Origin: Tistrella mobilis
GTDB lineage: Bacteria; Pseudomonadota; Alphaproteobacteria; Tistrellales; Tistrellaceae
Length of the DNA stretch: 64,000 nucleotides
Reading direction: 5' to 3'
Assembly: GCF_041468085.1 (NCBI RefSeq)
Contig: NZ_CP121015.1
Location: 186,001 to 250,000, forward strand
Shown here: piece by piece, positions 41,801-51,119 of the stretch
Position numbering within the stretch: the stretch's first letter is position 1
How the letters are laid out: the number at the start of each line of letters is the position of its first letter
The notes under the pieces: model-generated
Seen by the model: only the letters and a program-made list of their open reading frames with translations
Told to the model about the DNA's origin: nothing
Databases searched by the model: none
Made by a program: the position numbers and the translations under genes

Positions 41801-43099
41801 GGTGCCGCCGACACCGAAGCTCGACACCGCGGCACGGCGCGGCATCCGCCCGCGCGGCCAGGGGATCGGCTGCGACACCAGCCGGAAGGGCCGGCGGTCG
41901 AGATCGAGCGCCGGATTTGGCCGGTTGGTGTGCGGCGTCGCCGGGATCAGCCCGCGATCGAGCACCAGCGCGGTCTTGATCAGCCCCGCCAGCCCCGCCA
42001 CCGTATCCATATGGCCCAGATTGCCCTTGAGCGCGCCGACCGGAACCAGCCCCGGAACCAGCGCCCGCGGGTCGGCCGCCGCCGCCCGCCAGGCCTGGTC
42101 GAGGGCGGCGATTTCGATCGGATCGCCCAGCCGGGTGGCGGTGCCATGGGCTTCGACATAGCCGATCGCGGTGGGGTCGACGCCTGCGACCGCCAGGGCC
42201 TCGGCGATCACGGCGGCCTGGCCGTCGACGCCCGGGGCTGCGAAACCGACCCGGGTGGCGCCGTCATTGTTGACCGCACTGCCGCGGATCACCGCGATGA
42301 TCCGGTCGCCGGCCGCCAGCGCGTCGTCGAGCCGGCGGAGCATCACCGCCGCGACGCCGCTTGCGAAGATGGTGCCGTCGCCGGCCGCATCGAAGGGCCG
42401 GCACAGACCGTCGGGCGACCGGATCCCGCCCTCGGTATAAAGATAGCCCAGCCGGTTGGGGATCAGCACCGTGCAGGCCCCGACCAGGGCACGGTCGCAA
42501 TCGCGTGAGAGCAGGCTCTGGCAGGCGAGATGGGTGGCGACCAGAGAGGAGGAACAGGCGGTCTGCACGGTGATCGCCGGGCCGTTCAGGCCGAATTCAT
42601 AGGCGATGCGGGTGGCGGCGTAATCCTTGTCGTTGGCGATGACCACCTCGACCGGATCGATGCTGCCGTCATGGACCCGCGGCATGACGTTGGCGATCAG
42701 ATAGCCCGAGATGTTGACGCTGGCGAAGACGCCGGTGCGGATACCGTCGCGGTCGCCGGGGATGATCGCGGCATCCTCGAACGCCGCCCAGGCGGTTTCC
42801 AGCAGCAGGCGCTGCTGCGGGTCCATGAAGGCGGCATCACGCGGGGGCATGCGGAAGAAGCCGGCATCGAAACAGTCGGGATCGTCCAGCCCCGACATCA
42901 TCGGCACATAGCCCGGGCGATCGTGGATGCGGGCATGGATCGAGCGGGCGAGCACATCGGCCGGCACCGGCTTCATCGCCGTGCCGCCGGTTTCGAGCAG
43001 CCGCCACAGCGCCTCGATATCGCAGGCCGCAGGGAAGCGGCCGGCCATGCCGATGATCGCGATGGCCTCGGGGCCGGCGCCGTCGGTGGTTTCGGTCAT
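38801..43099 (-). CDS. PKS: KS-AT-ACP followed by a dead epimerase-like domain
   Basis: A 1432-aa protein; ATG overlaps the upstream NRPS stop (ATGA). KS 10-440 has all three catalytic residues: Cys182 in TACSSSL, His in EAHGTATR (318) and His in GNLGHMDT (363). AT about 530-850 has GHSIGE (622-627) and RAFH at 729-732, of the HAFH malonyl type. ACP about 940-1005 with GGNS (Ser970). No KR, DH or ER, so it should add an unreduced two-carbon unit. The last ~370 residues resemble an NRPS epimerization/condensation domain (LARHHPMLRL, TEELVWAAAASVL, PRLSYLGPLDTAP), but HHxxxDG has become DAAIADA (1128-1134). Catalysis is therefore not expected. Confidence 0.9.
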   Translation of the reverse strand: MTETTDGAGPEAIAIIGMAGRFPAACDIEALWRLLETGGTAMKPVPADVLARSIHARIHDRPGYVPMMSGLDDPDCFDAGFFRMPPRDAAFMDPQQRLLLETAWAAFEDAAIIPGDRDGIRTGVFASVNISGYLIANVMPRVHDGSIDPVEVVIANDKDYAATRIAYEFGLNGPAITVQTACSSSLVATHLACQSLLSRDCDRALVGACTVLIPNRLGYLYTEGGIRSPDGLCRPFDAAGDGTIFASGVAAVMLRRLDDALAAGDRIIAVIRGSAVNNDGATRVGFAAPGVDGQAAVIAEALAVAGVDPTAIGYVEAHGTATRLGDPIEIAALDQAWRAAAADPRALVPGLVPVGALKGNLGHMDTVAGLAGLIKTALVLDRGLIPATPHTNRPNPALDLDRRPFRLVSQPIPWPRGRMPRRAAVSSFGVGGTNAHVVLEEAPLPAGRPAASPVQLLAVSGADARAADAAVARLGAWLAERPDLPLADAAWTLRHGRKTFRHRRAVVAHDRAAAAEALAAGRVIAGTATGSPVALILPGQGSQYPGLMRGLLATDPQAARIFRPLAEAVRAAGGPDLARLIAEGDAAVLADTRNTQPLLVAVELTLARLLDARGLRPERLAGHSIGELAAAALAGIFTDADACRLAVVRGRAMAATPEGAMLHLAASDARVQALIDGVRRPLGPAAVLEIAVINAPDAVVAGGSPAAIAALDEAARAAGIDTTRLRTSRAFHTALMAPALDVMAAAVAATPRQAPLRVLISSVDGRPLTAADATDPGWWAGQIRRPVRFAAALAALGDACLLVETGPPSGVAAFAAAAGLAPVVTLLPPARAAAGDPLADRTALLSAAARLWVAGHDIALDPAEDAAGPRPVSLPGYPFARTRHWLPTPEDAAIAALDAGGRAAAPAAAEAAAPAAGPAAIPAQPRPDLASAWAAPEGPVETALAAIWSELLYIAPIGRDDDFVELGGNSIMVLRMVRLAAEAGLALTAKSVFEARTVAGLARMVQPIGDPDETPADGPVTATPGLAAWAAEAAPATLHLRRLDLARPVDRATAAQAMTALARHHPMLRLTRPGGRPVIAADPPPAARLLAGPLADDAATVADALRAAGGPVCLALTDRPDRLWLAVDAAIADAASADLLATGLDRLLDRPDAALPPAGPGFPAWAAAAMPAARQDAALRAALDRLAAAAGPARPAAAGPQAVADLALDADISASLAGPAAQAYRTTTEELVWAAAASVLAGDLLWVASSGREAGFDLSRAVGPFAASVAVAVPAGIAAGPDNAIPAAKEALRTARARLGAMDLLDDLPPRLSPAGRQSDPRLSYLGPLDTAPPGRIVTATAADLVRAPGAPGGHALELLAWFAGGRLHLRLAATDRDAAALTALGRQILDRLAGLVAHCLDPAAGRLTPSDFASAGLDQSGLDDLLASLAE

Positions 43100-46000
43100 C
43101 GGGTGGCTCCGCGGTGCGGGGTGGGGCGCAGCCGGACGGCCCGCCTGGCGCGGGCGCGGGCCATGGCGTCGTCGGTCGCGGTATCGGCGGGCGGGCCGCT
43201 GCGATCCAGATGGGCGGCGAGCGAACGAATGTCCGGATATCGGAAAAGAACGACCAGAGGCAGGTCCTGGCCGGTTTCCCGTGCGATGCGCGCCTGCACC
43301 TCTGCCAGCAGCAGGGAATTGCCGCCCAGCCCGAAGAAATTGTCGTCGATGCCGACCTCGTCGAGGCCCAGAACGGCGCGCCAGATCGCCGCCAGCCGCT
43401 TCTCGGTGGTGGAGCCCGCTTCGACCAGGCGGCCGGTGGCGGCATGGGCGCGGGCGGTGGGCGGCGGCAGGCGGCGCCGGTCGATCTTGCCCGTGGCCGT
43501 GCGTGGCCAGGCATCCAGCAGCACCACCACATCGGGCACCATGGCCGGCGGCAGCGTACGCGCCAGATGGTCGCGCAAGGCAAGCTTCAGATCGGCGGCA
43601 TCGGCCAGCCGCTCGGGATGGCTGGCCAGATCGTCGAGCGCGGGCGACGCCTCCGGCCGGATCGCTGCATGAGCGACCGGCTGGAGATCGCCGTCCGGCC
43701 GGCCGTTGCCGACGGCCCGCCGGAACATGGCGGTGAAGCGGGTGCCGTCCGCCCCCTCGCCATGATCGAGATGCAGATCCAGCTGCCAGCCGTGGCGGGC
43801 GGCCAGATCGTGCAGGGTTTCGGGATCGGTGCCGGCCTCGGTGTCCGGCAGGGCGTCGCAGGCAGCCGCCACCGCCTGCCGCCAGTCGGCGGCATCGGCC
43901 GGCAGGCCGGCGGGATCCCGGGCGGGATCGACCAGATCGCGCGCGATCCGCCCGGCGGCAAGGCGGCGATGGGGGATGCCGGTCACGGTCAGCCCGCCCG
44001 CCCCGGTTTCTGTGGCCAGGGCGGATTCAAGCGCATCCAGACCCGCCCAGGAGGCGGCCTCCGCCACCGGGGCTGCGGTGGCGGCGGCGTTCAGATGGAT
44101 GATCGCGTCGTAGCGATGGGCGGTGAGTTCGTTGCAGGCCCGGCCCCGCCGCGGCAGGGTGGCGACCGCAGACCCGGGCCAGTGGCGGCCGGCCAGCACC
44201 GGCACCGCCCGCGGATGCAGCACCAGTTCGGGCTCGGCGGCGATCCGCGCCGCAACCCGGTCGCGCAGGGCGGGGCCGTCGAGCCGGTCTTCGGCGCGGC
44301 GGTGCAGCACCTCGGCATGGAAGGCGGGCAGGCTGCCCAGGTTGCGCAGATCGCCGAGCAGGATGCGGGCATCCGGGGCGAGCACCGGCACCAGCGCCGC
44401 CAGCACCCGGTCCAGATGCGTGATCGAGGGCAGGTACTGCACGACCGAGTTCAGCACCACCACGTCGAAGCCGCCCGGCGGCACGGCCCCGGCCGGCAGG
44501 GGATCGGCGGCCTCGGCCTCGATCAGCTGCAGATGGCCGAGACCGGGGCGGCTGCCGGCCAGGCCGCGCAGCAGCTCCAGCGCCGGCCGGCTGACATCGG
44601 TGCCGACATAGCAGGGCACGTCCGGCGCCAGCCGTGCGGCCAGAAAGCCCTGGCCGACGCCGATCTCCAGCACCCGCGAGGGGTTGAGCGCGCGGATGCG
44701 GGCGACGGTCGCCGCCACCCATTCCGCCATCTCGGCAGCCGGGATCGGCCGGCCGTCATAGCTGCTTTCCCAGATCCGGTAATCGTCGAGCACGGCGGTG
44801 CCGGCATCGCGAACGGCGCCGTAGAGATCGTCATAGACCTGACGCCAGCGGTCGACCGCGCGGCCCGCGGTATCGGCATCGCCGCCCTTGTCCGCAGGCA
44901 CGACATAGGCCACCAGCCGCCGGTCGGGGGCTGCGCTGTCGGCCTCGGCCTCGCGCCGCACCTCGACCGCGGCGACCAGCGCTTCGCGCACCCGGGGATG
45001 ATCGGCCAGCCGGGCCTCGATTTCGCCGGGTTCGATCCGCACGCCGCGGATCTTGATCTGCAGGTCGCGCCGACCGCGGTGGACCAGCTGCCCGTCGGGG
45101 CGCCGGCTGACCAGATCGCCGGTGGCCAGTTCCACGCCATGGGGGCCGTTGCGGAACAGGGCCGCCCTGCGCGCGGCATCGCCGTGATAGCCGAGCGCCA
45201 GCACCCGGCCCGAGAGATGCAGTTCCCCCACCATGCCCGGCGGCACCGGCCGGCCTTCGGGATCCAGGATCCGGGCGATGCAGCCGGGCAGGGGCAGGCC
45301 GATCGGAATGTCGGTATCGTCCGCGGCCGGGTCGATCCGGGCCACGGTCGCATCGGCGGTGACTTCGCTTGACCCGTAAAGGTTGAGAATTACGGTATTA
45401 TCCGCAAGTGTTGGACGTAGACGTCGGAGCAGCGGCCGGTCGAGCGGCTCACCGCTGACATGCAGCAGCCTGAGCGGCCAGGGCGCCGCGCCGTCGCGGG
45501 CGGCCCCGTCGGCATCGATCATCGCCGCCAGCACCGACGGGGTCACGACTAGCCGGGTGACCCCGTGCCGGCGGATGAGGGCGAGCAGCGCCGCCGGATC
45601 GCGGGCCTCGTCGGGCGCGGGCACCAGGGCCGGAAAGCCGCCGAGCAGCGGGTGGAGCACCTCGGCCAGGCCGTCGACGAAGGCGGGCGAGGTCTTGAGG
45701 CAGGCAAGGTCGCCGGGGCGGGCCGGCCAGGCCGTCACCGCCCAGACCAGACGGTTGAGCAGGGCGCCGCGGGCCAGTGCCACCGCCTTCGGCCGGCCGG
45801 TGGAGCCGGAGGTGTGGATCAGCACCGCCGGGGCATCGGGATGGATGGCGACCGGCGCGCCATCCTGAACCGGCGGCAGATCCGCCGGATCGAGATGGAC
45901 GAGACCGGGCAGCGCCGCGGCGACGGCAGGGGGGGCCACCAGGGCGCGGATCCCGGTGTCGGCCGCGATGTCGCGCACCGACAGGGGCGGCCGGCGCGGG

Positions 46001-47745
46001 TCGAGCGGGGCGGCCACCACCCCGGCGCGCAGGCAGCCGAGCAGGGCCGCCAGATAGGCCCGGCCGGGATCGAGCATCAGGGCCACCACCTCGCCCGCGG
46101 CGATCCCCGCCCGGTCGAGCGCCGCGGCCCAGCGCGCGGCATCTGCCCGCAGACGGGCCGCGCTCACCTCGCCCCCGGCACCGGTCAGCGCCGGGGCATC
46201 GCCTCGGGCGGCAAGCGCGGCATCGATCCGGGCGAACAGGTCGTCATCTGCCGCATCGCCCGCCAGCGCCGGGCCGCCATCGATGGTGGCGGCGGCCGCG
46301 GCCTCGGCCGGGTCGGCCAGCGCCAGGCCGGCCAGGGGGGCGGCCGGGTCGGCCAGGCCCGCCTCCAGCAGCCGGACCACGGCCGCGCCGATCCGCTGCA
46401 CGGTCGTCTCGCGGAACAGATCGGTCGAATAGATCACATGGCACCAGATCCCGTCGGCCTCGGGCCAGGCCAGGATCTCCAGGTCCATATGGGTCGCGGC
46501 CGCCGGCACCGGCAGCGGGGTCAGACGGAGCGGCCCGTCTTCCGCCCGGTCGAGCGGGGCGTTCTGGAAGGTGAAGGCGACCTGATAGAGGGGGTTGCGA
46601 TCCAGATCGCGCTCGGGAGCCAGCGCCTCGACCAGGTTCTGGAACGGCACCGCCTGATGGTCCAGGGCCTGAAGCACCTCGTCGCGCATGGCCTCCACCT
46701 GGCCGGCGAAGCTGCCGGCGCCGGCCAGGTCGGTGCGGATCAGCAGATTGTTGACGAAGAAGCCGATCAGCTCTTCGGCCTCGGGCCGCGTGCGGCCGGC
46801 GACCGAGGCGCCGATGACGAAACGCTCCAGCCCCTCGATCCGGCCCAGCGCCGCCGTGACGGCGGCGAGCAGCACCATGTTCAGGCTGGCGCCGCAGGCG
46901 CGGCCGAACCGGTCGGCCGCGGCGGTCAGGGCGGCGGGGATGCGGAAGCCGGTGGCCGCACCGGCGAAGCTCTGTTCCGCCGGGCGCGGCCGGTCGCCGC
47001 GGGGCGAGAGCGGCGGCAGATCGGCCAGCCGGTCGCGCCACCAGCGGATGTCGTCATCGAGCCGGCCGGCCGGCAGGGCCTGGGCCGCCGCAACGGCGGC
47101 ATAGCGCGCGACCGGCGCGAAGGCGGGGGCGGTGCCGCGGCTGCGGGCGTCCAGTGCGGTGGCGAGGTCGCGGTTGAAGATGCCGATCGACCAGCCGTCG
47201 AAGGCGATGTGGTGGAAGCCATAGACCAGGATGTGATCGTCCGGGCCGCGGCGCAGCAGCCGGGCGCGCATCACCGGCCCGCGGGCCAGATCGAAGGGGG
47301 TGGCGGCCTCGGCCGCGATCGCGGCCCGGATGCGGGCCTCCGCCACTTCCGGCGCCGCATCGGTCAGATCCTCGACCGGCAGCTGGACGGCGGCGGGCGG
47401 CAGGATGCGCTGGCAGGCACCCCGGCCCGGATCGTGCGGGAAGATGGTGCGGAGCGGTTCGTGACGGGCGATCACGTCGCCGATCGCGGATTCCAGCGCG
47501 CCCGTGTCGAGCGGCCCGCGGATGCCGAGGGCGAAGGGCAGGTTGTAGGAGGCGCTGTCTGGCGCCAGCCGGTCCATGAACCACAGCCGTTCCTGCGCTG
47601 CCGACAGCGGCGGCGAGACCGGATCGACCTCGGGCAGGGCAGCGGCGGGGCCACCGCCGCCCGAGAGCCGGGCCAGATCGTCCACCGACAGGGCGGCGAG
47701 CCGCTGCTTCAGCGTGTCGAGGGAGACGGGGGAGAGCAGGGTCAT
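43096..47745 (-). CDS. NRPS: C-A(MT)-T module, beta-amino-acid-type A domain
   Basis: A 1549-aa protein overlapping both neighbours by ATGA. C about 45-470 (HHIAFDG 178-184); A about 500-945 (HTSGSTGRPK, FVDGLAEVL 689-697, NLYGSSEVTAD); embedded methyltransferase about 960-1345 (VLEIGVGQG 1025-1033, preceded by SSYDGRPIP); A10 TATGKIDRRRL about 1416; T with GGNS (Ser1477). The pocket reads V-D-A-V-H-S-L-A-D, identical to that of the terminal module. Embedded methyltransferases between A8 and A9 usually N-methylate the tethered amino acid. The A-MT half is a clear duplicate of the one at 33177-38792. The first ~40 residues form a helical linker that may dock with the upstream subunit. Confidence 0.9.
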   Translation of the reverse strand: MTLLSPVSLDTLKQRLAALSVDDLARLSGGGGPAAALPEVDPVSPPLSAAQERLWFMDRLAPDSASYNLPFALGIRGPLDTGALESAIGDVIARHEPLRTIFPHDPGRGACQRILPPAAVQLPVEDLTDAAPEVAEARIRAAIAAEAATPFDLARGPVMRARLLRRGPDDHILVYGFHHIAFDGWSIGIFNRDLATALDARSRGTAPAFAPVARYAAVAAAQALPAGRLDDDIRWWRDRLADLPPLSPRGDRPRPAEQSFAGAATGFRIPAALTAAADRFGRACGASLNMVLLAAVTAALGRIEGLERFVIGASVAGRTRPEAEELIGFFVNNLLIRTDLAGAGSFAGQVEAMRDEVLQALDHQAVPFQNLVEALAPERDLDRNPLYQVAFTFQNAPLDRAEDGPLRLTPLPVPAAATHMDLEILAWPEADGIWCHVIYSTDLFRETTVQRIGAAVVRLLEAGLADPAAPLAGLALADPAEAAAAATIDGGPALAGDAADDDLFARIDAALAARGDAPALTGAGGEVSAARLRADAARWAAALDRAGIAAGEVVALMLDPGRAYLAALLGCLRAGVVAAPLDPRRPPLSVRDIAADTGIRALVAPPAVAAALPGLVHLDPADLPPVQDGAPVAIHPDAPAVLIHTSGSTGRPKAVALARGALLNRLVWAVTAWPARPGDLACLKTSPAFVDGLAEVLHPLLGGFPALVPAPDEARDPAALLALIRRHGVTRLVVTPSVLAAMIDADGAARDGAAPWPLRLLHVSGEPLDRPLLRRLRPTLADNTVILNLYGSSEVTADATVARIDPAADDTDIPIGLPLPGCIARILDPEGRPVPPGMVGELHLSGRVLALGYHGDAARRAALFRNGPHGVELATGDLVSRRPDGQLVHRGRRDLQIKIRGVRIEPGEIEARLADHPRVREALVAAVEVRREAEADSAAPDRRLVAYVVPADKGGDADTAGRAVDRWRQVYDDLYGAVRDAGTAVLDDYRIWESSYDGRPIPAAEMAEWVAATVARIRALNPSRVLEIGVGQGFLAARLAPDVPCYVGTDVSRPALELLRGLAGSRPGLGHLQLIEAEAADPLPAGAVPPGGFDVVVLNSVVQYLPSITHLDRVLAALVPVLAPDARILLGDLRNLGSLPAFHAEVLHRRAEDRLDGPALRDRVAARIAAEPELVLHPRAVPVLAGRHWPGSAVATLPRRGRACNELTAHRYDAIIHLNAAATAAPVAEAASWAGLDALESALATETGAGGLTVTGIPHRRLAAGRIARDLVDPARDPAGLPADAADWRQAVAAACDALPDTEAGTDPETLHDLAARHGWQLDLHLDHGEGADGTRFTAMFRRAVGNGRPDGDLQPVAHAAIRPEASPALDDLASHPERLADAADLKLALRDHLARTLPPAMVPDVVVLLDAWPRTATGKIDRRRLPPPTARAHAATGRLVEAGSTTEKRLAAIWRAVLGLDEVGIDDNFFGLGGNSLLLAEVQARIARETGQDLPLVVLFRYPDIRSLAAHLDRSGPPADTATDDAMARARARRAVRLRPTPHRGATR

Positions 47746-50700
47746 GAGGCGGTTCCTTCGGCGACGCGGCGGGCGAGATCGGTCAGCACGGCATCGGCGA
47801 TGCCGGCGATGGTGGGGTCGGCGAAGACCGCCGCCAGCGAGGGTTTCACCCCGATCCGCGCCTCAAGCCGCAGCGCGACGCGGGTGGCGGCAAGACTGTC
47901 GGCCCCCAGCGTGAACAGATTGGCCCCGGCATCGGTGACCGGGGTGCCGAGGGTTTCGGCCCACAGCCCCGCGATCAGCTGTTCGAGCGGGGTTTCGGGC
48001 GCCCGGCCGGCGGTTGCGGCGGTTGCGGTGAGCGGCCCGCCGGTCAACGCCTTGCGGTCGAGCTTGCCGTTGGCCGTGAGCGGCCAGTGCGCCGCCACCT
48101 CCCACAGCCGGGGGGTCAGCGCCCGGGGCAGCCGGCCGCGCAGGAAGGCGTCGAGGCCGGCCGCATCGGGGATGTCGCTGCCGGGCACGGGACGGATCCA
48201 GGCCACCAGAATCTCGGCCGGATCATCGGGACGCAGCCGGCGGGCGGCGACGGCGGCCTCGGCCACGCCGGGATGGGCGGCGATGGCGGCCTCGATCTCG
48301 GCCGGGTCGGCACGGGTGCCGCCGATGTTCAGCTGGAAATCCACCCGGCCCAGGAATTCGATCCGGCCGTCGGGCAGCCAGCGGCCGCGATCGCCGGTGC
48401 GATAGAGCCGCAGCCCCGTGGCGGGGTGGGTGATGAAGCGCTCTGCCGTGCGGGCCGGATCACCCAGATAGCCGTCGGCCAGGCAGACGCCCCCGCAATA
48501 CATCTCGCCCGGAACCAGATCCGGGCGCTCTGCCAGAACGTCGTCGAGGATGTGATAGCTGCAATTGGCGATCGGCCGGCCATAGGGCAGGCTGGGGCCG
48601 GTGACCGGGCCGTCGGGCACATCGTCCATGATGTTCCAGACGGTCGTCTCGGTCGGCCCGCCGATGGTGGTGACGACGGCCCCCGGCGCCAGCGCCTTCA
48701 GCCGCGCCGGCAGCCCGACCGGCACCCAGTCGCCGCCCAGCACGAAGCGGCGGACCGGCAGGGATGCGCCCGCGGCTTCGGCCTCGGCGGCCAGCATTCC
48801 GGCCAGCCGCGGCACGCTGTTCCAGATCGTGGCGCCGGCATCGCGGATCCGGCGCAGCCAGTGGCCGGGGTCGAGGGCGCCGTCCTCGTCGAGGCAGACG
48901 ATGCCGCCACCGGCGGCGAGCGGACCGAACAGGTCGTAGACCGAGAGATCGTGATGGAGCGCGGTGACCGCCAGCGCGCGGTCATCGGGCCCGATGCCGA
49001 AACGCTGGTTGGTCACCGCCACCATATTGGCCAGCGCCCGGTGACCGACGACCACCCCCTTCGGCGTGCCGGTGGAGCCCGAGGTATAGATGACATAGGC
49101 CGCCGCATCCGGGCCGGGCATGGATGTGGGGTCGAGCGGCGCCGCGCCGGGGCCGATGTCTTCAAGTGCGATCAGCGGCAGGCCGCCGGCCGCCTGGCGC
49201 GCGGCTTCGGCGCCGGCATCGACCAGCACGGCCCGCGGCCGGGCATCGGCCAGGATGGTGGCGAGACGTGCGGCCGGGCTGCCGCGGTCGAGCGGCAGAT
49301 ACGCCGCCCCCGCGGCCTGGATACCCAGCACCGCCGCGGCCTGATCGGGCCCGCGGGCGACCGACAGCGCCACCCGGTCACCGGCTTCGACACCCGCGGC
49401 GGCGAGCGCGTCGGCGATCGCCCGGGCGCGTGCCGAGAGCGCACCGGCGGTGAGCGGTGCGCCGCTGCCGAAAATCACGGGCCGGCCGGGGGCGGCCGCA
49501 AGGGCATCGGCGATCATTGCCGGGACGCAGCGATGGGGGATCGGGGCGGTCGCGCCGTTGGCGGCGGCACGCCGCGCGGCCTGGGCCGGCGGCAGCCTGA
49601 CCGGATCGGCCAGCGTCCAGGCGGTCTCGCCATCGGCCAGGCGGTGGACCAGATCGGCGAAGGCCTGGAACATGTCGGCGATCATGCCCTGGGGGAAGCG
49701 GTCTTCCACCGCATCCCAGTTGAACATCAGCCCGCCGTCGAGTTCGAAATACTGGGCGTCGAGCCAGACCTGCGGCGTGCTGGTCAGGCTCTGTTCCAGC
49801 CGGCCGAAGACCCGGAAGGCGTCTTCCAGCGCATCGGCTTCGGTAGAGACGCGGTCGGGCATGGTGGTGAAGACGATCGGCATGGCACCCGCCGCCATCT
49901 CGCCACGCAGCCGGCCGAGTTCGCGCAGCTGGCGCACGCCCGAGACGGCCTGATGTTCCAGATCGGACCACAGCCGCTGCTGCACCGCCTGGGCGCGGGA
50001 CAGGAAGTCCTGCCCGCGGCGGAGGTCGATTTCAAGCAGGCTGAACGAGGCGAATTCGCCGACCATGCGCGGGATGTCGCCATGCCAGTCGGGCCGGTTG
50101 AAGCGCGGCACGTTCAGCGTGAAGTGCCGGCTGTCGGACCAGCGGGCCAGCACCTCGGCATAGGCGGTGGCCATCACCGCCGGCAGACCCAGGCCACGAT
50201 CGCGCGCCATGCGCTTCAACCGGGCGGTGGCCAGCACGTCCAGCCGGTCGACATGGCGGCGGAAGCGATGGGATGACGGCGCCCCGCCGGGGGTTTGCCT
50301 CTGCCCTGCGTCCCCCTGCCCTGCCTCCCCCTGTCCGGCGCCCCCGTCCCCGTCCCCGGCTTCGGCCGGCCGTGCCTGCGGCAGGGCGGGGGGCGGCGGC
50401 AGCGTCGCCAGCCGGTCGCGCCACCAGGCCAGCGCACGGGCGAAGGCCGGTGTCCGTTCCGAGCAGGCAAGCGCCGCCACATAGTCGCGGAAGCAGATTT
50501 CCAGCGGCTGAAGCACCGCCTCGGGATCGCGGTAGAGGGTGGCCAGTTCGCCCACCACCACCTGGAAGCTGCGGCCGTCGAAACACCACATGTCGAAGCG
50601 CATGAACAGCCGGCCGGCCTCGGGCCGGGCCGGATCAGTCCGCACGAAGCGCAGCTCCGACTGCGGCCAGCGGTCGAGCGGCTTCACCTCGGCATGCAGC

Positions 50701-51119
50701 CGCCGGCGCAGCGCCTCGATCTCCGCCTCCCGCGCGGCAGGGGAAAGGGCGGTGACATCGTCGACGATCAGCGGCTGACGGGGGGCGGGTTCGATCACCC
50801 GCTGCCGGCCTTCGGCATCGACCACCGCGCGCAGCATGTCGTGGCGGCGGATCAGCGCATTCCAGGCCCGTTCCAGCCGGGCCGTGTCCAGCCGGTCGGT
50901 GACGAATTCGACCAGCATCTGCATGGCGCCGCCATCCTGGAGCCCGTCCTGCCGGCCGGCCCAATAGGCATACTGCATGTCGGTCAACGGAAAGGGCTGG
51001 AAGCGGCCGGCGGCGTCATGGGTGATCCGCGGCGCGGGGCGGCGGCGCAGGGCGATCCGGCGGGCGATGCGGGCGCGGTCGGATCCGGCATCGGCCGGCG
51101 GGGTCAGGGTCTCGGTCAT
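47742..51119 (-). CDS. NRPS: heterocyclization (Cy)-A-T module, Cys-type
   Basis: An 1125-aa protein. The N-terminal domain has Cy features instead of HHxxxDG: FPLTDMQYAYWAGRQ (about 43-57) and the DxxxxDxxS motif in FDMWCFDGRS (Asp176, Asp181, Ser184). Cy domains condense and cyclise Cys, Ser or Thr into thiazoline or oxazoline. The A domain (about 525-1025) has YTSGSTGTPKG, HHDLSVYDLFG, IWNSVP and GGPTETTVWN. The aligned pocket is D-L-Y-N-V-G-I-V-W, nearest to the Cys code. T with GADS (Ser1075). There is no oxidase domain, so a thiazoline rather than a thiazole is expected. Residues 254-280 are a Gly/Gln/Asp low-complexity insert between the two lobes of Cy. Confidence 0.9.
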   Translation of the reverse strand: MTETLTPPADAGSDRARIARRIALRRRPAPRITHDAAGRFQPFPLTDMQYAYWAGRQDGLQDGGAMQMLVEFVTDRLDTARLERAWNALIRRHDMLRAVVDAEGRQRVIEPAPRQPLIVDDVTALSPAAREAEIEALRRRLHAEVKPLDRWPQSELRFVRTDPARPEAGRLFMRFDMWCFDGRSFQVVVGELATLYRDPEAVLQPLEICFRDYVAALACSERTPAFARALAWWRDRLATLPPPPALPQARPAEAGDGDGGAGQGEAGQGDAGQRQTPGGAPSSHRFRRHVDRLDVLATARLKRMARDRGLGLPAVMATAYAEVLARWSDSRHFTLNVPRFNRPDWHGDIPRMVGEFASFSLLEIDLRRGQDFLSRAQAVQQRLWSDLEHQAVSGVRQLRELGRLRGEMAAGAMPIVFTTMPDRVSTEADALEDAFRVFGRLEQSLTSTPQVWLDAQYFELDGGLMFNWDAVEDRFPQGMIADMFQAFADLVHRLADGETAWTLADPVRLPPAQAARRAAANGATAPIPHRCVPAMIADALAAAPGRPVIFGSGAPLTAGALSARARAIADALAAAGVEAGDRVALSVARGPDQAAAVLGIQAAGAAYLPLDRGSPAARLATILADARPRAVLVDAGAEAARQAAGGLPLIALEDIGPGAAPLDPTSMPGPDAAAYVIYTSGSTGTPKGVVVGHRALANMVAVTNQRFGIGPDDRALAVTALHHDLSVYDLFGPLAAGGGIVCLDEDGALDPGHWLRRIRDAGATIWNSVPRLAGMLAAEAEAAGASLPVRRFVLGGDWVPVGLPARLKALAPGAVVTTIGGPTETTVWNIMDDVPDGPVTGPSLPYGRPIANCSYHILDDVLAERPDLVPGEMYCGGVCLADGYLGDPARTAERFITHPATGLRLYRTGDRGRWLPDGRIEFLGRVDFQLNIGGTRADPAEIEAAIAAHPGVAEAAVAARRLRPDDPAEILVAWIRPVPGSDIPDAAGLDAFLRGRLPRALTPRLWEVAAHWPLTANGKLDRKALTGGPLTATAATAGRAPETPLEQLIAGLWAETLGTPVTDAGANLFTLGADSLAATRVALRLEARIGVKPSLAAVFADPTIAGIADAVLTDLARRVAEGTAS
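50301..50360 (-). repeat. 15-bp repeat inside the Cy domain coding region
   Basis: Two good copies (ctgccctgcgtcccc, ctgccctgcctcccc) and two diverged ones in register every 15 bp, encoding GQGEA/GQGDA-like pentapeptides in the linker between Cy lobes. In frame, so length changes are tolerated. Confidence 0.7.
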
